From assembly GCF_040802235.1 (NCBI RefSeq), contig NC_133157.1:29901501-29965500 (forward strand): a DNA stretch of 64,000 nt, given 5' to 3'. Position numbers and translations under genes: made by a program. Shown here one piece after another: positions 32,480 through 46,099 of the stretch. The notes below the pieces were generated by a model. It saw only the letters and a program-made list of their open reading frames with translations, was not told the DNA's origin and did not search any database. The first letter of the stretch is position 1, and every line of letters starts with the position of its first letter. The stretch is from Manis javanica (Eukaryota > Chordata > Mammalia > Pholidota > Manidae).

Positions 32480-33410
32480 AGAACATGTTTTATTGTGTGC
32501 ATCTAATAGATATCTCAAACTCCACAGACACTTGAGGACCCCTGATTTCCTCTCCTCATCCCACATCAGCATGTCCCTATTCCCCCCAAAAAATCACTCT
32601 GCTCCTTTGCTAGGCCTCATCTCAGTAAACTGCACTGTCATGTACCCAGGTGCTCATGTGAAAAACCTAAGAGCTTACCTTGCCTTCATTCCTCTTTTCC
32701 ACACTCCACACAAATCCTATAAGGAGAAGCAAACCCTATCAGATGCATCTTCAAAACACACCCAGATGCATCGACATCTCCCCTCTTCTGCGTCCTCTGC
32801 AATCCAAGCCTCTGGCCTCTCCCACTTGGAATACTGAGACCACTTCCAATGATCTAGTCCCCACACACCTACCAGAAGTACATTTTTAAATGTAAAGTAG
32901 ACCATGTCACTCCCCTGCATAACACCCATCAATGTCACCTTGGTGCACTTAGAATGAAAGTCAACATGGCTTTCAGAAACCTTCTTCCCACTCCCTAACT
33001 CTCCATCCTTGTCCCACGCTTGGCTTGCTGTGTGCCAGCCATGCTGGCCTTCTTTTCAACATGCCAATCTCCATTTTATATTAGGGCATTTCCACCAGCT
33101 TTCTTCTCTGCCTAAAACTCTCTCCCTCATCTTCTTTCTCAACCCTTTAGGTCTCATCTCAAGTGTCACCTCCTCAGGGAGGGTTTCCTGATCACTCTAT
33201 ATAAAATAGTCATCCAATCATTCCCCCAAAAGATATATTTTAATTCTTTGCATAGCATATATTCCTATATAATATTTTTCCTATTAGCTTATTCTGCTCC
33301 CTGCCCAACCCCAGGAGAACATAATACTCATGACAGCAGGGACTTGTCCTTTTCACTGCTCTGTGCCCAAATCCTCGAAAACTGCCTAGGTGTTCAACAA
33401 ATATTTGTTG
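32480..33410 (+). mobile_element. L2 LINE, long 3' segment
   Basis: Over 900 bp in L2 order: ATCTCAAACTCCACAG, GACCATGTCACTCCCCTGCA, CTTGGCTTGCTGTGTGCCAG, TGCCTAAAACTCTCTCCC, TCAAGTGTCACCTCCTCAGG and GTTTCCTGATCACTC. ORFs here are decayed. Confidence 0.8.
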
Positions 33411-34075
33411 TCAGTGAAACTTTTCTTCAAGACCTGTCATTGCTGCTCTAATCTAGTCATTAGTACAAGATGTTTCACTGTGATTATTCTTATCAAGCAG
33501 CATGATGTCTGATTGCCCTTTGTACTTTTCTGTCCCCTCTATTGTCTTTGAAAATAAGGATTACAAGACTGGTGCTGTGACGGTTACACTCTGGCCAGTT
33601 AATCACTGTATCTTAATGAATAACTGGATCAACCGACCAATGAGTAAATTAACAAATCCATGAATTGGCAAATGAATGAAAGAGGACAGTAGCCCAGCTC
33701 TGTCACTGCATTCTTACTGTATCCTCAGTTGTTGCTTCTCCACACATGAGGGGCACATAAAGATGCAAAAAAAATTAACTGGTAGCAAATTCAAACAAAA
33801 CTAGGCCTAGTGAAGCCTGCAACCTGTAAGGGAGCTGCTTAAATGAGTCTGGTGTTCACCATGGTCCGTGCACAGTCATGCAGGGCCTCCTGAACTAGGT
33901 ATCAATGTAGGGCAACACACTAAGGATTCTTGCTTAGGACTGTGGGGGATTCTCAAACCCTCATTTTGTAATGAGATACAGCTCACTAACTATACCAATA
34001 TACTGAAAGCCCTAAAAAATACCAAGTGGATTCTGATATGTCTCATTTCACTATGAAACTAATAATAATATAATT
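33411..34075. other. Intergenic DNA, nothing recognised
   Basis: No gene or clear repeat. Confidence 0.4.
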
Positions 34076-34079
34076 GCAT

Positions 34080-34250
34080 TATTATCTATACAGCACACAT
34101 TTATGGAGAACTTACTAGCTTCCAGAAACTTTGCTAAGAGCTTTACCTGAGGTGTGCTAGTATCACTCAGTTTGAGAAACACAAGATCACTCAGTTACTA
34201 AGGATATAAACCTGGCAATCTGACTCGTGAGCCCACACACTTAATCACAG
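34080..34250 (+). mobile_element. MIR SINE fragment
   Basis: TTATGGAGAACTTACTAGCT and CTTTGCTAAGAGCTTTACC followed by a decayed MIR tail. Confidence 0.55.
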
Positions 34251-34259
34251 CACTAGCCT

Positions 34260-36500
34260 GAATTAACCAAAGCAGGGCCAGGGACTAGCCAGACTTTGTC
34301 AGATGGTTCTCTGCTAACCCTCTTCTGAATGGCTTAGCATGTGGGCTCCCATCCCACATAGCCTGCCCTCTGCTGGGATGTCTGGAAGTCTTATGTTTAT
34401 TTCAGGGCTTACTATAAAGACTTGAGTTTCTGCTTATGTTACTTACTCACATTCTACTGGCTTTGCTTCCCTCCCACAGGTTCTGGGTCACCTGTGCACG
34501 GCTTCTCGGCGCCAGGACTCCCTGGCTCTCCAACCGAATGCACTCTTGGCTCTGACGTTCCCTACGCTGTAGTGGAGCTCTGGCAACAGCATCACATATT
34601 TCAAAGTCCCCTTGACAGGAAGGTATGTATCTGCTTGAAACAGAAAGTTGAAATGACTCCTTCATTAGACAGAAACATGGAGGAAATGACATTCCCCACA
34701 AAACACTATTTAACAAGCCCACATAAAATATTTAACTGCTTCACACCCAGTTTTGAACAGGTTATTCTAGGATACTCTGACAGGAGTTGGGCTTTTTAAT
34801 CCCATTTGCTAGATTCAGCATTTCCACCCTGCAGCCCACAGTTGTACCTGCCCTCCAGCCGATGCTCCCTTGGCACTCAGGCCGTATCGTCACCCACTTG
34901 TCTTTCTATAATGCTTTTTTGCTTTGGCATTTGGCCTTTTACCCCAAAGGAGGTGAAGATGACATGGATAAAAGACTGAAATGCATAGCTCTGCTACCTT
35001 TTTTCCAACCAAAAAAAAAGTAAAAGGCACGTGGTCTCTACATCATATGTCTGCTTTGCACTCACATTATGGGGGTGTTCAGGAGAGCCTGGGAGAAACC
35101 TGACCAAATTGGAAAGGAAAAGGCACCAAGGTGGTCAGCTCTCAGTCATGCTTTCAGGTTGATATCAGCATATCTTTTAAAACCAAATAACATGAATAAG
35201 GAGTATACTGAAAAGCTCAAAAAGTGCATCTACATCTTAACTGCTAAAACCTCCTGCTTTGCCAAATCCAACAGTTAACTTCAAAATGGGAGCCGTGTGG
35301 CTTTAAGAAAATTAAAGCCCTAAACATAGTAGAAACATAACCAATCACTAATATCAAAAATAATTCACATCTATGTTGCTTTGTGCACAAGACATCGCTT
35401 ATACAGAAAAAGAAATATTAGGGCTTTGTGGCATGGCAGCTCCTCACAGCTGACAGAAGCCTGTTTCCTTATCAGTCCTGCCAGAGTGCAATTAAAGACA
35501 ATAGCCAGAGCAACTGTATTGAAAAACAAGTCATTTGTCTTCCCTTTCCACCACCTCTTCCACTCACCTAGTTAATCTGAATATGGCATCAGCTCCATCC
35601 TCAAAGCTTCTTCAAAAGGCAGAATAATAGGAAACATGTATCTGTTTCCCACTGTGGTTTGTGCAGGTTGAAGAAATAGTTGCTTTTATCTTGCAATTAC
35701 ATTATAAAATGCAAGTAATTTAGGTCTGGAATTTCAAAGCTCCTGGGATAGGGCAAGCTTTTGGAGAATAAAAAAATTATCTTCAGGGATTGAGAGAATC
35801 TGGGGAAATAGCTTATTCTCAGTGGTGTTCTGGAAAATGCTTAACAACAGGCTCTCTTGAGAGAAAGCCCTGATTTGCAACATTTCCAATGTCTGCAGTG
35901 TAAACACTCCCACCGTGGCTGATGTCAGGATACCAACATGACATCATTGAACCCAGAGTTGAAAAGAGACGCACGATGCCATGATACAGTATTTCCACCA
36001 CACATACCACAGATGTACATAATCTCAAGAACAAAGATAATAATAGAATGTAGTAGAACTAGGAAGAAGGTTTTACTATTACCTTTGCTTTTAATGTGAT
36101 TTACTGAAGTCCTATGTAACTTAAATTTTTTTAATGACTATGTGTTTGTCTTGCAGAATTCTTGAAAACAGTCATCTTTTATAACCCAGTACAAACTGAC
36201 TCTGGCCACCCCTATCTATACCATATTCTGACTGCCATATTACTAGGAGTAACAAATAGCCATCTAGTTCTAACAACATTCATTTCTGCAACAATGGAAT
36301 TTGGTAATTCTTTAATAATTTTTCTGAGACCTATCTTTCCAGAATGATCTCCCTGAAGCCAGAAAAAAGAGTAATCTAAGAACATGTTCATGTGTTGTAC
36401 TAAGACAATGAATACCCAGTTACTTTTCATAACCATGACTGTTGAGACTGTACTTTGTAACCTTTTCATCATCAGGCATATATAACCAAATGCTCATAGG
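34260..36500. other. Intergenic DNA, nothing recognised
   Basis: A 125-codon frame at 34422-34799 is open but shows no domain, no upstream promoter and no splice pattern I can defend. No repeat identified with confidence. Confidence 0.4.
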
Positions 36501-36509
36501 AAGTTTTGT

Positions 36510-37730
36510 TTGAGGTACCAAGACAATGAAGGCCAGATCCCAAGTGAAATGTAAAGCTATGCTGAGGTCTTGCAAAAGAGGCGATCAAAAAATGTTACCT
36601 AAGACTCCTAGGAAGATGGAGTTGACCTATTTTTCCCTAGGCCTCCAAGTACAGCCAAAAACCCTGGATAGTATAGAACAAATGAAAGACTCTAAATAAG
36701 GAGATGAGGAGACAGACCAGCTAGGGCGTGACACAGTGGCGAGTCTCCTGGCTTTTACCTTTTTGCTCACAAATCCCAGAGAAGATGCTGAAAAAGGCAG
36801 ACTACACAGCCCCCCAGGAGGCTGTGCTCTCCAGCCAAGGGACCTTGTGAGGATGGGACCACTCTGTACCCTGAAGGTACTGATGTCAGCATCCCAATTG
36901 TGATGTTCCACTATAGTCTTGCCAGATATTACCATTGAGTGAAGATGGATTAAGGGTACATAGGATCACTCTGAATTATTTCTTACAATTGTATGTGAAT
37001 TTATAACTATGTGAAAATTAATATTTTAATTTAGAAAAAACTACATGTCTCCTACTCCCTCAGTTATATAGGATATAAAAGGGTCCAAAGTCAGAGATTA
37101 GGAGATTTGGGGGAAGTTATTGGTGTACTAGAAGCCTAACCTCCCTCCCAAGGTAGTATGATAATAATCGGGAACATTTCGCTGATTCCTGTACGTCAAA
37201 ATAGAGGGGCTTTAAGAAGACCACTTGAAGAGTTTGAAATTTGACCCTAGAGATGGGGAGATATAGACAGACTTCCACCTGAAAAATCTAGAAGGCAAGA
37301 AACCTAGCTAACTAGCAGCTGTCGTGAAAAAGCAAACAAGCAGCGGCTGCTGGGGCAGGCCAGTTCCCTGAGTTTGTGGCATAGAATATATGTGACTATT
37401 TTCTGTGGACCAGGTGGGGACCAAGCACAAGATCTTGTCCAAGAGAGTCCCTTGAGGGGCAGAAGGACCTCAGCAGGAAAAAGCTAGAATACTTCTGAGT
37501 TCCTCAGGGAGTTTTCCTAAGCCTCCATTCAGAATAGAAATACCCATGTCAATGGAACGGTGCATTTTCTCTTCTGAGATCAAAAACCAAGGTCCCCAGT
37601 GTGGGGGAGAAAAAGCAAAAGTCCTAGATGGGAAAAGAACATGCAGCAGCAAACTCTATATAATGTTTATACGTGGAGTTTTCTTGTGCCACCACGAGAC
37701 AGCAAACATAAATGATTGGTTCTCAAACTG
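36510..37730 (+). mobile_element. Possible old L1 5' UTR-like sequence
   Basis: Blocks such as GAGTCTCCTGGCTTTTACC, GGCAGACTACACAGCC and GGAGGCTGTGCTCTCCAGCC (about 36750-36835) resemble the 5' non-coding part of ancient L1 families. No ORF and no ends. Confidence 0.35.
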
Positions 37731-37739
37731 AGCAATCCT

Positions 37740-39140
37740 GAGGACTTTGGAAAATGAGGGCTCAAGTTCATTTCATTTTCAATCACCACATAAACAGGTC
37801 AGGGTCTTCACTGCTGAAATGCATTTTCACATTGTTTTTTAGTTAACATAATTATAATATAAACAGCAAGGGTAAATTCATTAAATGATTCAATGGAATC
37901 ATTTTTTTCCCTACACATATTCTCTGAGGTTGAAGTCTTCTATGAGAAGACATACTTTAGGCTTCTCTCTTCCCTCCCCTGCCCACCTCACAACCTCTGC
38001 TCTGAACCCCACCCCCACCCCATTCTCTTCTACAAACAAGGGAAATTCTAATTACAGTCATATTCCAGGGCACAAATCATACCACATGTGCTAGTGGGTG
38101 GGCCACCATGTCTAAAAGGGTCAGCACATGAGTGTGCTCTGTCTCTTCTATGTCTTGTTTATATGATGCTGAAGTGATGAGCTGACTCATATCTCCACCA
38201 CTCACTCTTTTAGGGTGCTGAGATGACTCTCAAGAAATCTTAAGGGGAAAAAAGGAGGTTGTAGGAAATTACTATAGTATGATAATAATACCATGTTTCT
38301 TTCCTGTGTTTTCTATCCCATCCTTTTTTTTTTAAGCATCTTAACATACTTTTTTATTTTGTAGCCAGTAACTATAGCATTCAAAATTCTGTACATTCTA
38401 ATTCAGCTACTTGATTTTTCTGGTGACTAACTCACGTGGGTTGTCTCCTTGTGTGTTTTGGGCTTTCTGATTAAGAGCTCATGCTCCGTGGAGCTAGAGC
38501 TTCCCTCTGGGGCTGAGCTGAGGGGATGTGTGTGCTTCTCACGGATGCCCTGGGGCTCTTCCCAAATTAGGACTAACTTTCATATTAATCTCTTGGCTTG
38601 AGGATTCCTGGATATGAATTCCAATGCCCAACCTAAGTAAAAGAAGCTCTGTGATTATATATTCTCAAGAATACCCTTTTCCTGCCCAGAGGAACTGACA
38701 CACACCAACTGCAATCGCAACTCCCTTTGCAGGTGGGTTGATTTTTTTTTTAGTTTACCCCTTCCTGGAGGTTCAGCAGTTCAAAGACTGTGGCTTTATG
38801 CTGGGGTTTCATCCCACATGTCCAACATCCAGAACTAGCTCTTGTTCCCATCAGCAGAGCCACTCAAACCAAAGCTCCTTGACTACAAGGACCAGCAAAC
38901 TTCCTTAGGCAACTAATACTTCAGCACCCACTTTCTCCTCTGGTCTGTAGTTCACGTCTTTTTGTTCCTTAGAATCTCTCTTTCTTTTGAGCTCAGTTCC
39001 ACTTCAAATGGATATCTGTTATATTTTACCTACTTTCTTGGGCAGTCTGTGTCAGGAAGGCTTCTGGTCCTCTAATCTCTAAATTGCCAGAAAGAGAAGT
39101 CCAGCATGTAGAGAACTAAATCAATTTGATGGCTATTATA
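37740..39140. other. Intergenic DNA, nothing recognised
   Basis: Pyrimidine-rich patch at 37960-38035; no gene or repeat I can support. Confidence 0.4.
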
Positions 39141-39147
39141 TAGTCTA

Positions 39148-39320
39148 CTGGATCAATGCTTCTCCAACTTTTATATGCCTAAGAATGGGCTCAGGATCTT
39201 GGTAACATCAAATTCTGATACTAGGTCTTGGATGGGGCCAAAGAGTGTACATTTCTAACAAGATCCCAAGGTGATACCAATGATGTGAATCTGCAGACTA
39301 CACACTGAATACCAGGTTTC
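39148..39320 (+). mobile_element. MER5A-like hAT DNA transposon
   Basis: CAATGCTTCTCCAACTTTTA at the start, GGATGGGGCCAAAGAG, CATTTCTAACAAGATCCCAA and GTGATACCAATGATG follow the MER5A layout. Confidence 0.7.
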
Positions 39321-39834
39321 TAGATGGTTGTGTAATTATCTGTAGATTAAAATTGATTGAATCTTATCCTTTATACTTTTCCATGTTCTCTGAACTTATT
39401 TTAATGATATGACAAACAATAATGTTATTTCCATGTTTAAGAAAACATATTCAGTTTATAATCATCCACTTTATGGTTTAGGATCTCATTATCCCACTAG
39501 ATCTGCTTCATTCCTCCTGTATTAGTTTTGTTCATGACTGTGTTGTCATGTAGAAAAATACTATGACTTCCCTGGAGGCAAAGAACTATACCTGTTGTAT
39601 CACTAGCCAGATCTTACACGCAACAGGCTATCAAAAATATTTGTAGAGAAAAAACCACTCTGGCCCCCTTTTCAACCTCTAACTTGAAAGCTAACTATAT
39701 AACAAGAGTATTTCCTCCATTTACTCATTCAAAAAATATTAAATGAGAAAATACCAGGTGGACCTATCAGTCTCTACCCATAAGGAGCTTTAGAGTTACA
39801 TGTACATGTAGTGGTCCTGTCAAATAGTCAACAG

Positions 39835-40090
39835 CACAACAACAGTAATAAAAGCTAAACACTTACTTAACAACCATTGGGTGCCAAGCATTTGACATGT
39901 ATTACTTCACTTAATCCTTCAACAACCATCTAAGGGAAGTACTATCATTATCCCCATTTTATAGATGGGAAAATCTGAGGTTTGTAGAGTGGTTGGTAAC
40001 TTTCCGGTGGTAACTCTGCTGGTAGAATGAAAATTTTAAATTACGTCATCCTGACTCCAGATGCCAAACTCTTACCCACTAGGCTATATT
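39835..40090 (+). mobile_element. MIR SINE, near full length
   Basis: Order as in MIR: TAAACACTTACTTAACAACC, GGGTGCCAAGCATTTGACAT, CCCCATTTTATAGATGGGAA, and the 3' CTTACCCACTAGGCTA. Confidence 0.85.
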
Positions 40091-40200
40091 ACAGTCACAC
40101 ATAAATTTCAAAACAGACTCAAGTATGAAGCAAAGATAAAATCATACAGCCAAGGAGAGGAACTGGGCTGAAATCCAGAGCTTTCTCATCCACTTGGACA

Positions 40201-40242
40201 TGAAAAAAGGACTGAGAGAAAAAAAAAAAAAAAAGGACTGAG
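40201..40242 (+). repeat. A-rich run with direct repeat AAAAGGACTGAGAG
   Basis: The unit AAAAGGACTGAGAG occurs on both sides of a 17-base A run (40220-40236). Confidence 0.7.
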
Positions 40243-40249
40243 AGTAAAT

Positions 40250-43200
40250 AATGTGCTGCAAGAACCAGCCTCAGGGAAGACACACCCAAAGTCTCTGGTC
40301 TGAAGCAGTTTCATTCCAACTTTCATGAAATCGGGAGGCTGAGGTTGCTGCTTCCCCTGCCCCCATCTGAACAGGCTGCGCAGCAGGGACAGACCTGAGC
40401 TTTCAGAGGCCAGCTGCAGAATGTTGAGAGAGAAAATAAAGCTGGGAAATCTTAAGGCAGGCACAGTCATGGAAGCACAGAAGCCAGTACGGTTACACTG
40501 AAGTTCCCTGATAGGCTGAAGTCCACCATCTAGTGCACGCTCTTTATTAGGATGAAGAAACCAGGATTTTCACAACATGCTGCAGTATTTGCAAATGCCC
40601 CTTCATGGGTCTGTAGGACACAGCTCTGTCAAACTCATATTTTCTGGATTTTAAACAGAAGACAAGTCCAGAAGATGTGTCAAGTTGAAAACACAGAAGC
40701 TAAGGCTAAAGGACATGAGGGATGAGCTCCTGAGTGGTACTTTTAAGTTATTAAGTAGATAGATGATGAGTGCCTACAAACATCAAGGATCCTTGTGCCC
40801 ACTTACTTGCAGATGTAACCTCTTCTTAAAAAAAATGGTTACTTTCAAAAATGCAGACTAAATGGGATATAGGAAATTCTTACATCTGAATAGAATCTAT
40901 TTTACAGTCTTGAAAATCTCATTTTAACTGTTTATACCACTGTTGGCCATTTATAAAAGTTCTACCTTTGAGAAAACAGTTGAGAGAAAAACTCTGTATG
41001 CATTCTTTAATAACAACGCATGATCTTGAGTATTATGGAAATAAGCATTATGTAATTATTAAACTATTGTATTCTTGACTGAGGCTGATTAATCTCAGGA
41101 GCCTGTCAGACAAGGTGTTAGTGAAGCCATGGAGGGGGCAGGGAGGTGGGAGGGTCTGTACTTCTGAAGGCTATTCACTGTACTTCTGAAGGCTATCCCA
41201 CCTGATCCCTCACCTCAGCTGGTTGCAAGGTGGGGGGGAAGCATGGCAGAGGGAGCAAATGGCCTGCTGAGAGCAGAGGAGTGGACCGCCTTACATATAA
41301 AGGAAAGTGTATGATTAGGTCATGGCTGACCTGTCATAGGTAATTCACTCAAATGACGTACCATTTCATACCCTGTAATTTGATGTGATTCTCCTTGTAA
41401 TAGCACACTAAGCAGATGCACATCTCCCATTTACATTCCAAATCACAGCAAATTCGCTTTCTACCACTACGGCTCTTCTGAACGAGGCGCTATGAGATGT
41501 GCACACGAAGAAACCACACAGACGTCTGGCTTTCGCTGCCTGGCACATTATCACTCTGCCTTCCCCTCCCCCTTCACCTCTACGAGCCTATTTCACCCCC
41601 ACACTGAGACTTTGCCTGCTCTCCTTTCCACTTTAGAACTAATATCCCCTGGACCATTTCTCAGGAAACCTAACTTTACAAAGACAGACCCAAGCTCCCT
41701 TAAAAAAAAAGACAGATGAGGGTGCGAGGAGGGGACTCAATGTATATTTATACGGATGATCTCCAAGATATGTTACGTGAAAGCCAAGTGCAGAATAGAG
41801 AGATTTTGTGTACAAAATTGAGATATATACAGTTGAATGTATTTACTTGTAAATGCCTAAAATACCCCTAGAAACAGATGACACAAATTGTCCCCACAGA
41901 AGGGAACTGGGTGGCTGAAGGACCCTGGACAAGAAGACTTCTTCCTATAGTCCCTTTTATATCCTCCAAATTTCTGTTGTTTCCTCTTCCAATCCCTTTA
42001 CATGTGAATGCACTCACCACTCGATACAGAAGCATGATAAACGGATAGATTCTAACATTAACAATCTGAAGAGATCACCCAATTCTCCCTGCCTCTCACT
42101 GTCACTCCTGCCTTCACCCAACCATCCACGACAGGACGGTTGTGAGACTGAAGTGCACTTTAAGTCTAAGAGAAGTATGCTAGACTCTGAATAACTAGCT
42201 CCCTTCTCTGCCCCCCATTTCCTTGCCTCATCTACCCCCACTTTACACAAAGCCTTCCTCTTCTTAAAAATACATTTTGAAGAAAGCTCTTGAGGGATGT
42301 TGGTTGTTAAACTGACCTTTAAAACATTTTTAAAAGACTTTGTGGAAACATACCCTTTGTTCCCGTGGCTTCTCATCTTTATATGAGTACCACCAGTAAT
42401 ACTGAGCCACCTAAAGTTTTAACTTCCAAGGCCAAGTTGAAGGTCTTTCTAGTCTTGTTTTGGAATATAAAAGGCAGCAGTCTCCTGTTCAAACTGTCCC
42501 CCCTCCATGAAGCATTTTTTAAAAGAAAATTAACACCCTCGATTTTGGTATAAAAAAGTGATTCAAAAGAGAAACAACTATGGCAGATACTGGTCCTCAA
42601 ATTCTGGTGCAGCCTTAGAAACATTCTTCCTGAGTAACCCAAAACTGTCAGTCTAATATGAAAAAATCAGAACTCAGCCCTGCCATAGAAAATGCAGCAA
42701 GAGCCAATAGCTTGCCTTTCTGCAGAGCAGGGATTGAGAAAAAATTGCAGGTCAAATAAAGGCACCACATTAAAATATTTTTCGATTCTGTGGCAGTTAA
42801 TATTATTGTTGACAACTATTCCCTCCCTACAGTGCAAGAGAATTACACATCCTCCTTGTTTGCCGTGACTCCTGCAAGGGGGAGCACATCTCTCCGCCCA
42901 CTGCCAGACTTGGCCATGGACTTGATTGGCCAATGAGTGACAGCAAAAATGACAGCGTGCTTGCTCCAAGCAAGAGCTTATTTGAGAAGCCTGCTCTTGC
43001 TTTTTAATCTCTGCCTGAAGAAAAGCACAACCTAGATGGGCTGGTCCATTAGCTTGGATTCCAAAATGAAGACTCATAGAAAAGAGCCAAATTAAACAGA
43101 GCCCCAGCCACAGCTGCAACCACAGGCAGCCTACAGCAACAGGGGGATAGCTTCAGCCCATCCACAGCAGACATGCGAGAAGACAAAGAAATCAGTTTTT

Positions 43201-43320
43201 GTTGGTTTTTGCCACTGAGATTTGGGGGTTGCTTTTTATCGCAGATTAGATGATTAATGCAACAAACACATCATGATGTGCTCATCCCAAGAATGGGAAA
43301 ATAGGTTTCTTCTGTGTTCT
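40250..43320. other. Intergenic DNA; one short tandem duplication
   Basis: CTGTACTTCTGAAGGCTAT occurs at 41156-41174 and 41178-41196. Frames of 120 codons (42376-42014) and 150 codons (43119-42667) on the minus strand have no recognisable domain. No repeat family assigned. Confidence 0.4.
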
Positions 43321-43334
43321 AGGAAAAAGAAAAG

Positions 43335-43500
43335 AAATGAACATTTATAGAACATTTGCTCAAGGCCAGCTACTCTTCTAGGAGTTTTCATGAAATTGCC
43401 TAGCAACTTGATGCCTGAAAAAAACCTCTTGAGTCTCATCTAGAAAATGAAAGGCTCAGTAAGTTTCTATGACCTTAAAGGAAGTTTCCAGAGCTGGCAT
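43335..43500 (+). mobile_element. MIR-like fragment
   Basis: ACATTTATAGAACATTTGC and a CCAGCTACTCTTCTAGGAG block fit a diverged MIR. Confidence 0.4.
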
Positions 43501-44313
43501 TCTATGAGTTCCTTATTGGAAACTTTCATCACTGCATAAATTACATTCACCACATTTTTGAGGGCGTGGACATCTGGCCAAGATTAATCTCTATGTTTTT
43601 TGCACAATATGACTAATGTTTTAAATTAGTCCAAAGATCATTAGTACCATTTTCAGAGCTTCTTTCAGTTCACTAATGTTTGAGACTTTTTATTTCAGAG
43701 AATAAACCCATTTTTATTTCCTATTTTCATCAATTTATTACTATCTATCTACCAAAAACCTTAAGATTCTTCCATTTTCAAGGACAATCTTCAATTAAAA
43801 TTTAGCTTCCTCTTATAGTCATGAATTTCATTAAGATGCCTTTACAGGTAATGATGATATGAGTGTGAATCTGCCTAAAAATTTATTTTTCAAAAGCTTA
43901 CATGATAATAGAGATAGCATCAAAAGATTACAATTCATCAGAGTCTAGTATTATTAAAGATGAATACTGTCAGCATTAATGACATGAAGGCATTGTCCTG
44001 GAAAGGGAAATACATCTAGTGTTTGATAAATGGATTTCAAATAAAGAAGAAGGGAAATAATCTATCTGGGCTGAAAGAAAGCTTTTAAAAGCAGGCAAAG
44101 TCAAATATAATATTCTGAAACAAAATGCTTCTATGCCTCTTCTGATTTGAAAGAAAAACATGTAGAAAGGCACCATACACATCTTTTAGTGGTGTTAATA
44201 TTTTTAAGTATTTTGTTTGACATTTTAACTATATACCTATTGCATAGAACAAGAAATCTATAAATAAGCCAATCTTCTTAATTCTAGGCAAAGAATGGTA
44301 AGATGATGGACAA
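43501..44313. other. AT-rich intergenic DNA
   Basis: Nothing recognised. Confidence 0.4.
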
Positions 44314-44317
44314 GAAC

Positions 44318-45247
44318 TGTTAGGCAGAAAAATAGATATGAGCAGGGTGGAAAGAGAATAAGGCCAGTAAAGCCCACTAGAAGGGACTCAGAGAGTTAAC
44401 CAGATAAAACTAGAGGGTCAGAAGAGACTCACAGAGTTAATGAGTTAATAAATTGAAGCTACAAAGGCCAAGAGTAACTCAAAATATCTAGATATTCCCC
44501 AGATAATGAAAAGTATCAGAGCACAGCCCATGTCTTCATTGTGTCAATTAGATCATGCCATTGTAAGATTTAGTTTAGTCTACTAAAAGGCCCAGCTTAT
44601 TCTTTAACTTATCCTATATGCTGTTTTTACCTCCTCCAGCCCCTAATCAAGTAATATGCAACCTGGGTAGAAGACAGGCACCATGGTTAACTTTTCCTGC
44701 CTATGATGAACAAAGCCCAGAGATAACAGCATAGTAAGAACAGGAAATATTCCATCTTAAAGCTAAAATTCCATTTTAAAGCCAGGAAGTTAGGAGGTAA
44801 GGTCCCTAACATATTCTTTAGCAAACAGACAGTAACTCAGCCCACCTTAGGGGCAGGGCAGACGGTCTCAATTTATATGTCCCCAGAGGGAAGCTTCTAT
44901 CCTGGGGAGGAACCAGATCAGGAAATTCTTTGTGTTGATTTTGCAGAATTATCTAGAGGGCTGATAATAGAAGAAAAGTGACTTAATGTTTCTCACCAAA
45001 GACAATATCTTGAGACCACTTGACAAGTCTACACCCTCTAGCCCTTTGTCACATTCCTGAAAGATCCTTAAGAGGGGGAACCACCAACCTTTCAGTGTGC
45101 CTCCTCTCTGAGGATGCCCACACTTTCTCTCTCTTTAAGTGCATAACTTCAGATAAAATTTTTACTCTGCTTCACTACTGTGTCTCTGCCCTTCAATTCT
45201 TTGTTGTGGCCGGGACGAGAAGGAAAATAAACCACCACCCTCTAACA
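44318..45247 (+). mobile_element. Solo LTR, class I, 930 bp
   Basis: Ends TGTTAG and CTAACA are perfect inverted repeats; the 4-bp TSD GAAC is at 44314-44317 and 45248-45251. It shares internal blocks with the LTR at 26993-27395 (GAAGCTACA, CCCCAGATAA, AGCACAGCCCA-like). It is much longer, so it carries extra U3 sequence or an internal insertion. A second CTAACA at 44806-44811 could mark an internal boundary. Confidence 0.82.
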
Positions 45248-45251
45248 GAAC

Positions 45252-46090
45252 TAGAAACATGGTATTAGAAAAAAATACATGGAGGCTATATTTTTCCAAA
45301 GTACATCATTAAAATTCACTGCTAAGAACAGTCACTAAACGTGCATTGTAATATCTGTATATGAAATACAGGCAGAGCCCGGAAAATAAAAAAGGTAAAT
45401 TTAGAGGAGGGTATTAGATTATGGATCATGTTATATATATAACACATATATATATGTTTTATTATTGTTAGAATATTTTTAAACATTTGCAAATAAATGC
45501 TGCTAGTAGTATCTCATTACATATACTAATTTTAATGTTCTATTTGTATATGTTTATTTTATTAAATCTGAGCAATCCATGCTCTTTTCAGAAACATGTA
45601 TATCACAAGAAAGTTAAGAAGAAAACAAAAGTCTTCACAATCCCACAAAAATTCTGAATTTTTTGAGTTTTTTGTCTATATGCATATGAACAGAGGGAAA
45701 AAATGGAATTCCACTTCCAGGAATGTATGGTGCATAATTTTAGAATAATCATCCTATTGATAACTAAAAGATGGACACAATGTTAAAAATACATGTTTGA
45801 AATACACATTGGCCTTAAAAATACCAACACAGTGAGAAGTTGTGGTACCAAGATTTTTGAAAGAAGGGAAACCAAGAGAGGTAATTGCAGGATTTAGGGC
45901 ACTTTTCCCCTCAATGCCAACTGCCAGTCCTGAAAATGGAAATGACAAATGAGATGCTGAGAAAGTGAGCAAAATTTTCTTCATTAAATAAGAATAAAAA
46001 TTTGAGTTCAAGGCATCCAAAGAGAAGGGGCTCTGGTAAAAATCCCACACTTTCAATGAGATTCTGAAAGGGTAGAAGGGTGAACCAGAA
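45252..46090. other. AT-rich intergenic DNA with short TA runs
   Basis: TA-rich imperfect palindrome at 45431-45460. No gene seen. Confidence 0.4.
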
Positions 46091-46099
46091 ACAGTTTAG

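Noticed and set aside
42667-43119. 150-codon minus-strand ORF with cysteines
   Set aside because: No family resemblance and no promoter; length is compatible with chance in 64 kb on six frames.
44318-44811. Shorter LTR ending at the internal CTAACA (44806-44811)
   Set aside because: Its flank (TATT) does not match the left TSD GAAC, whereas the end at 45247 gives a perfect GAAC repeat.
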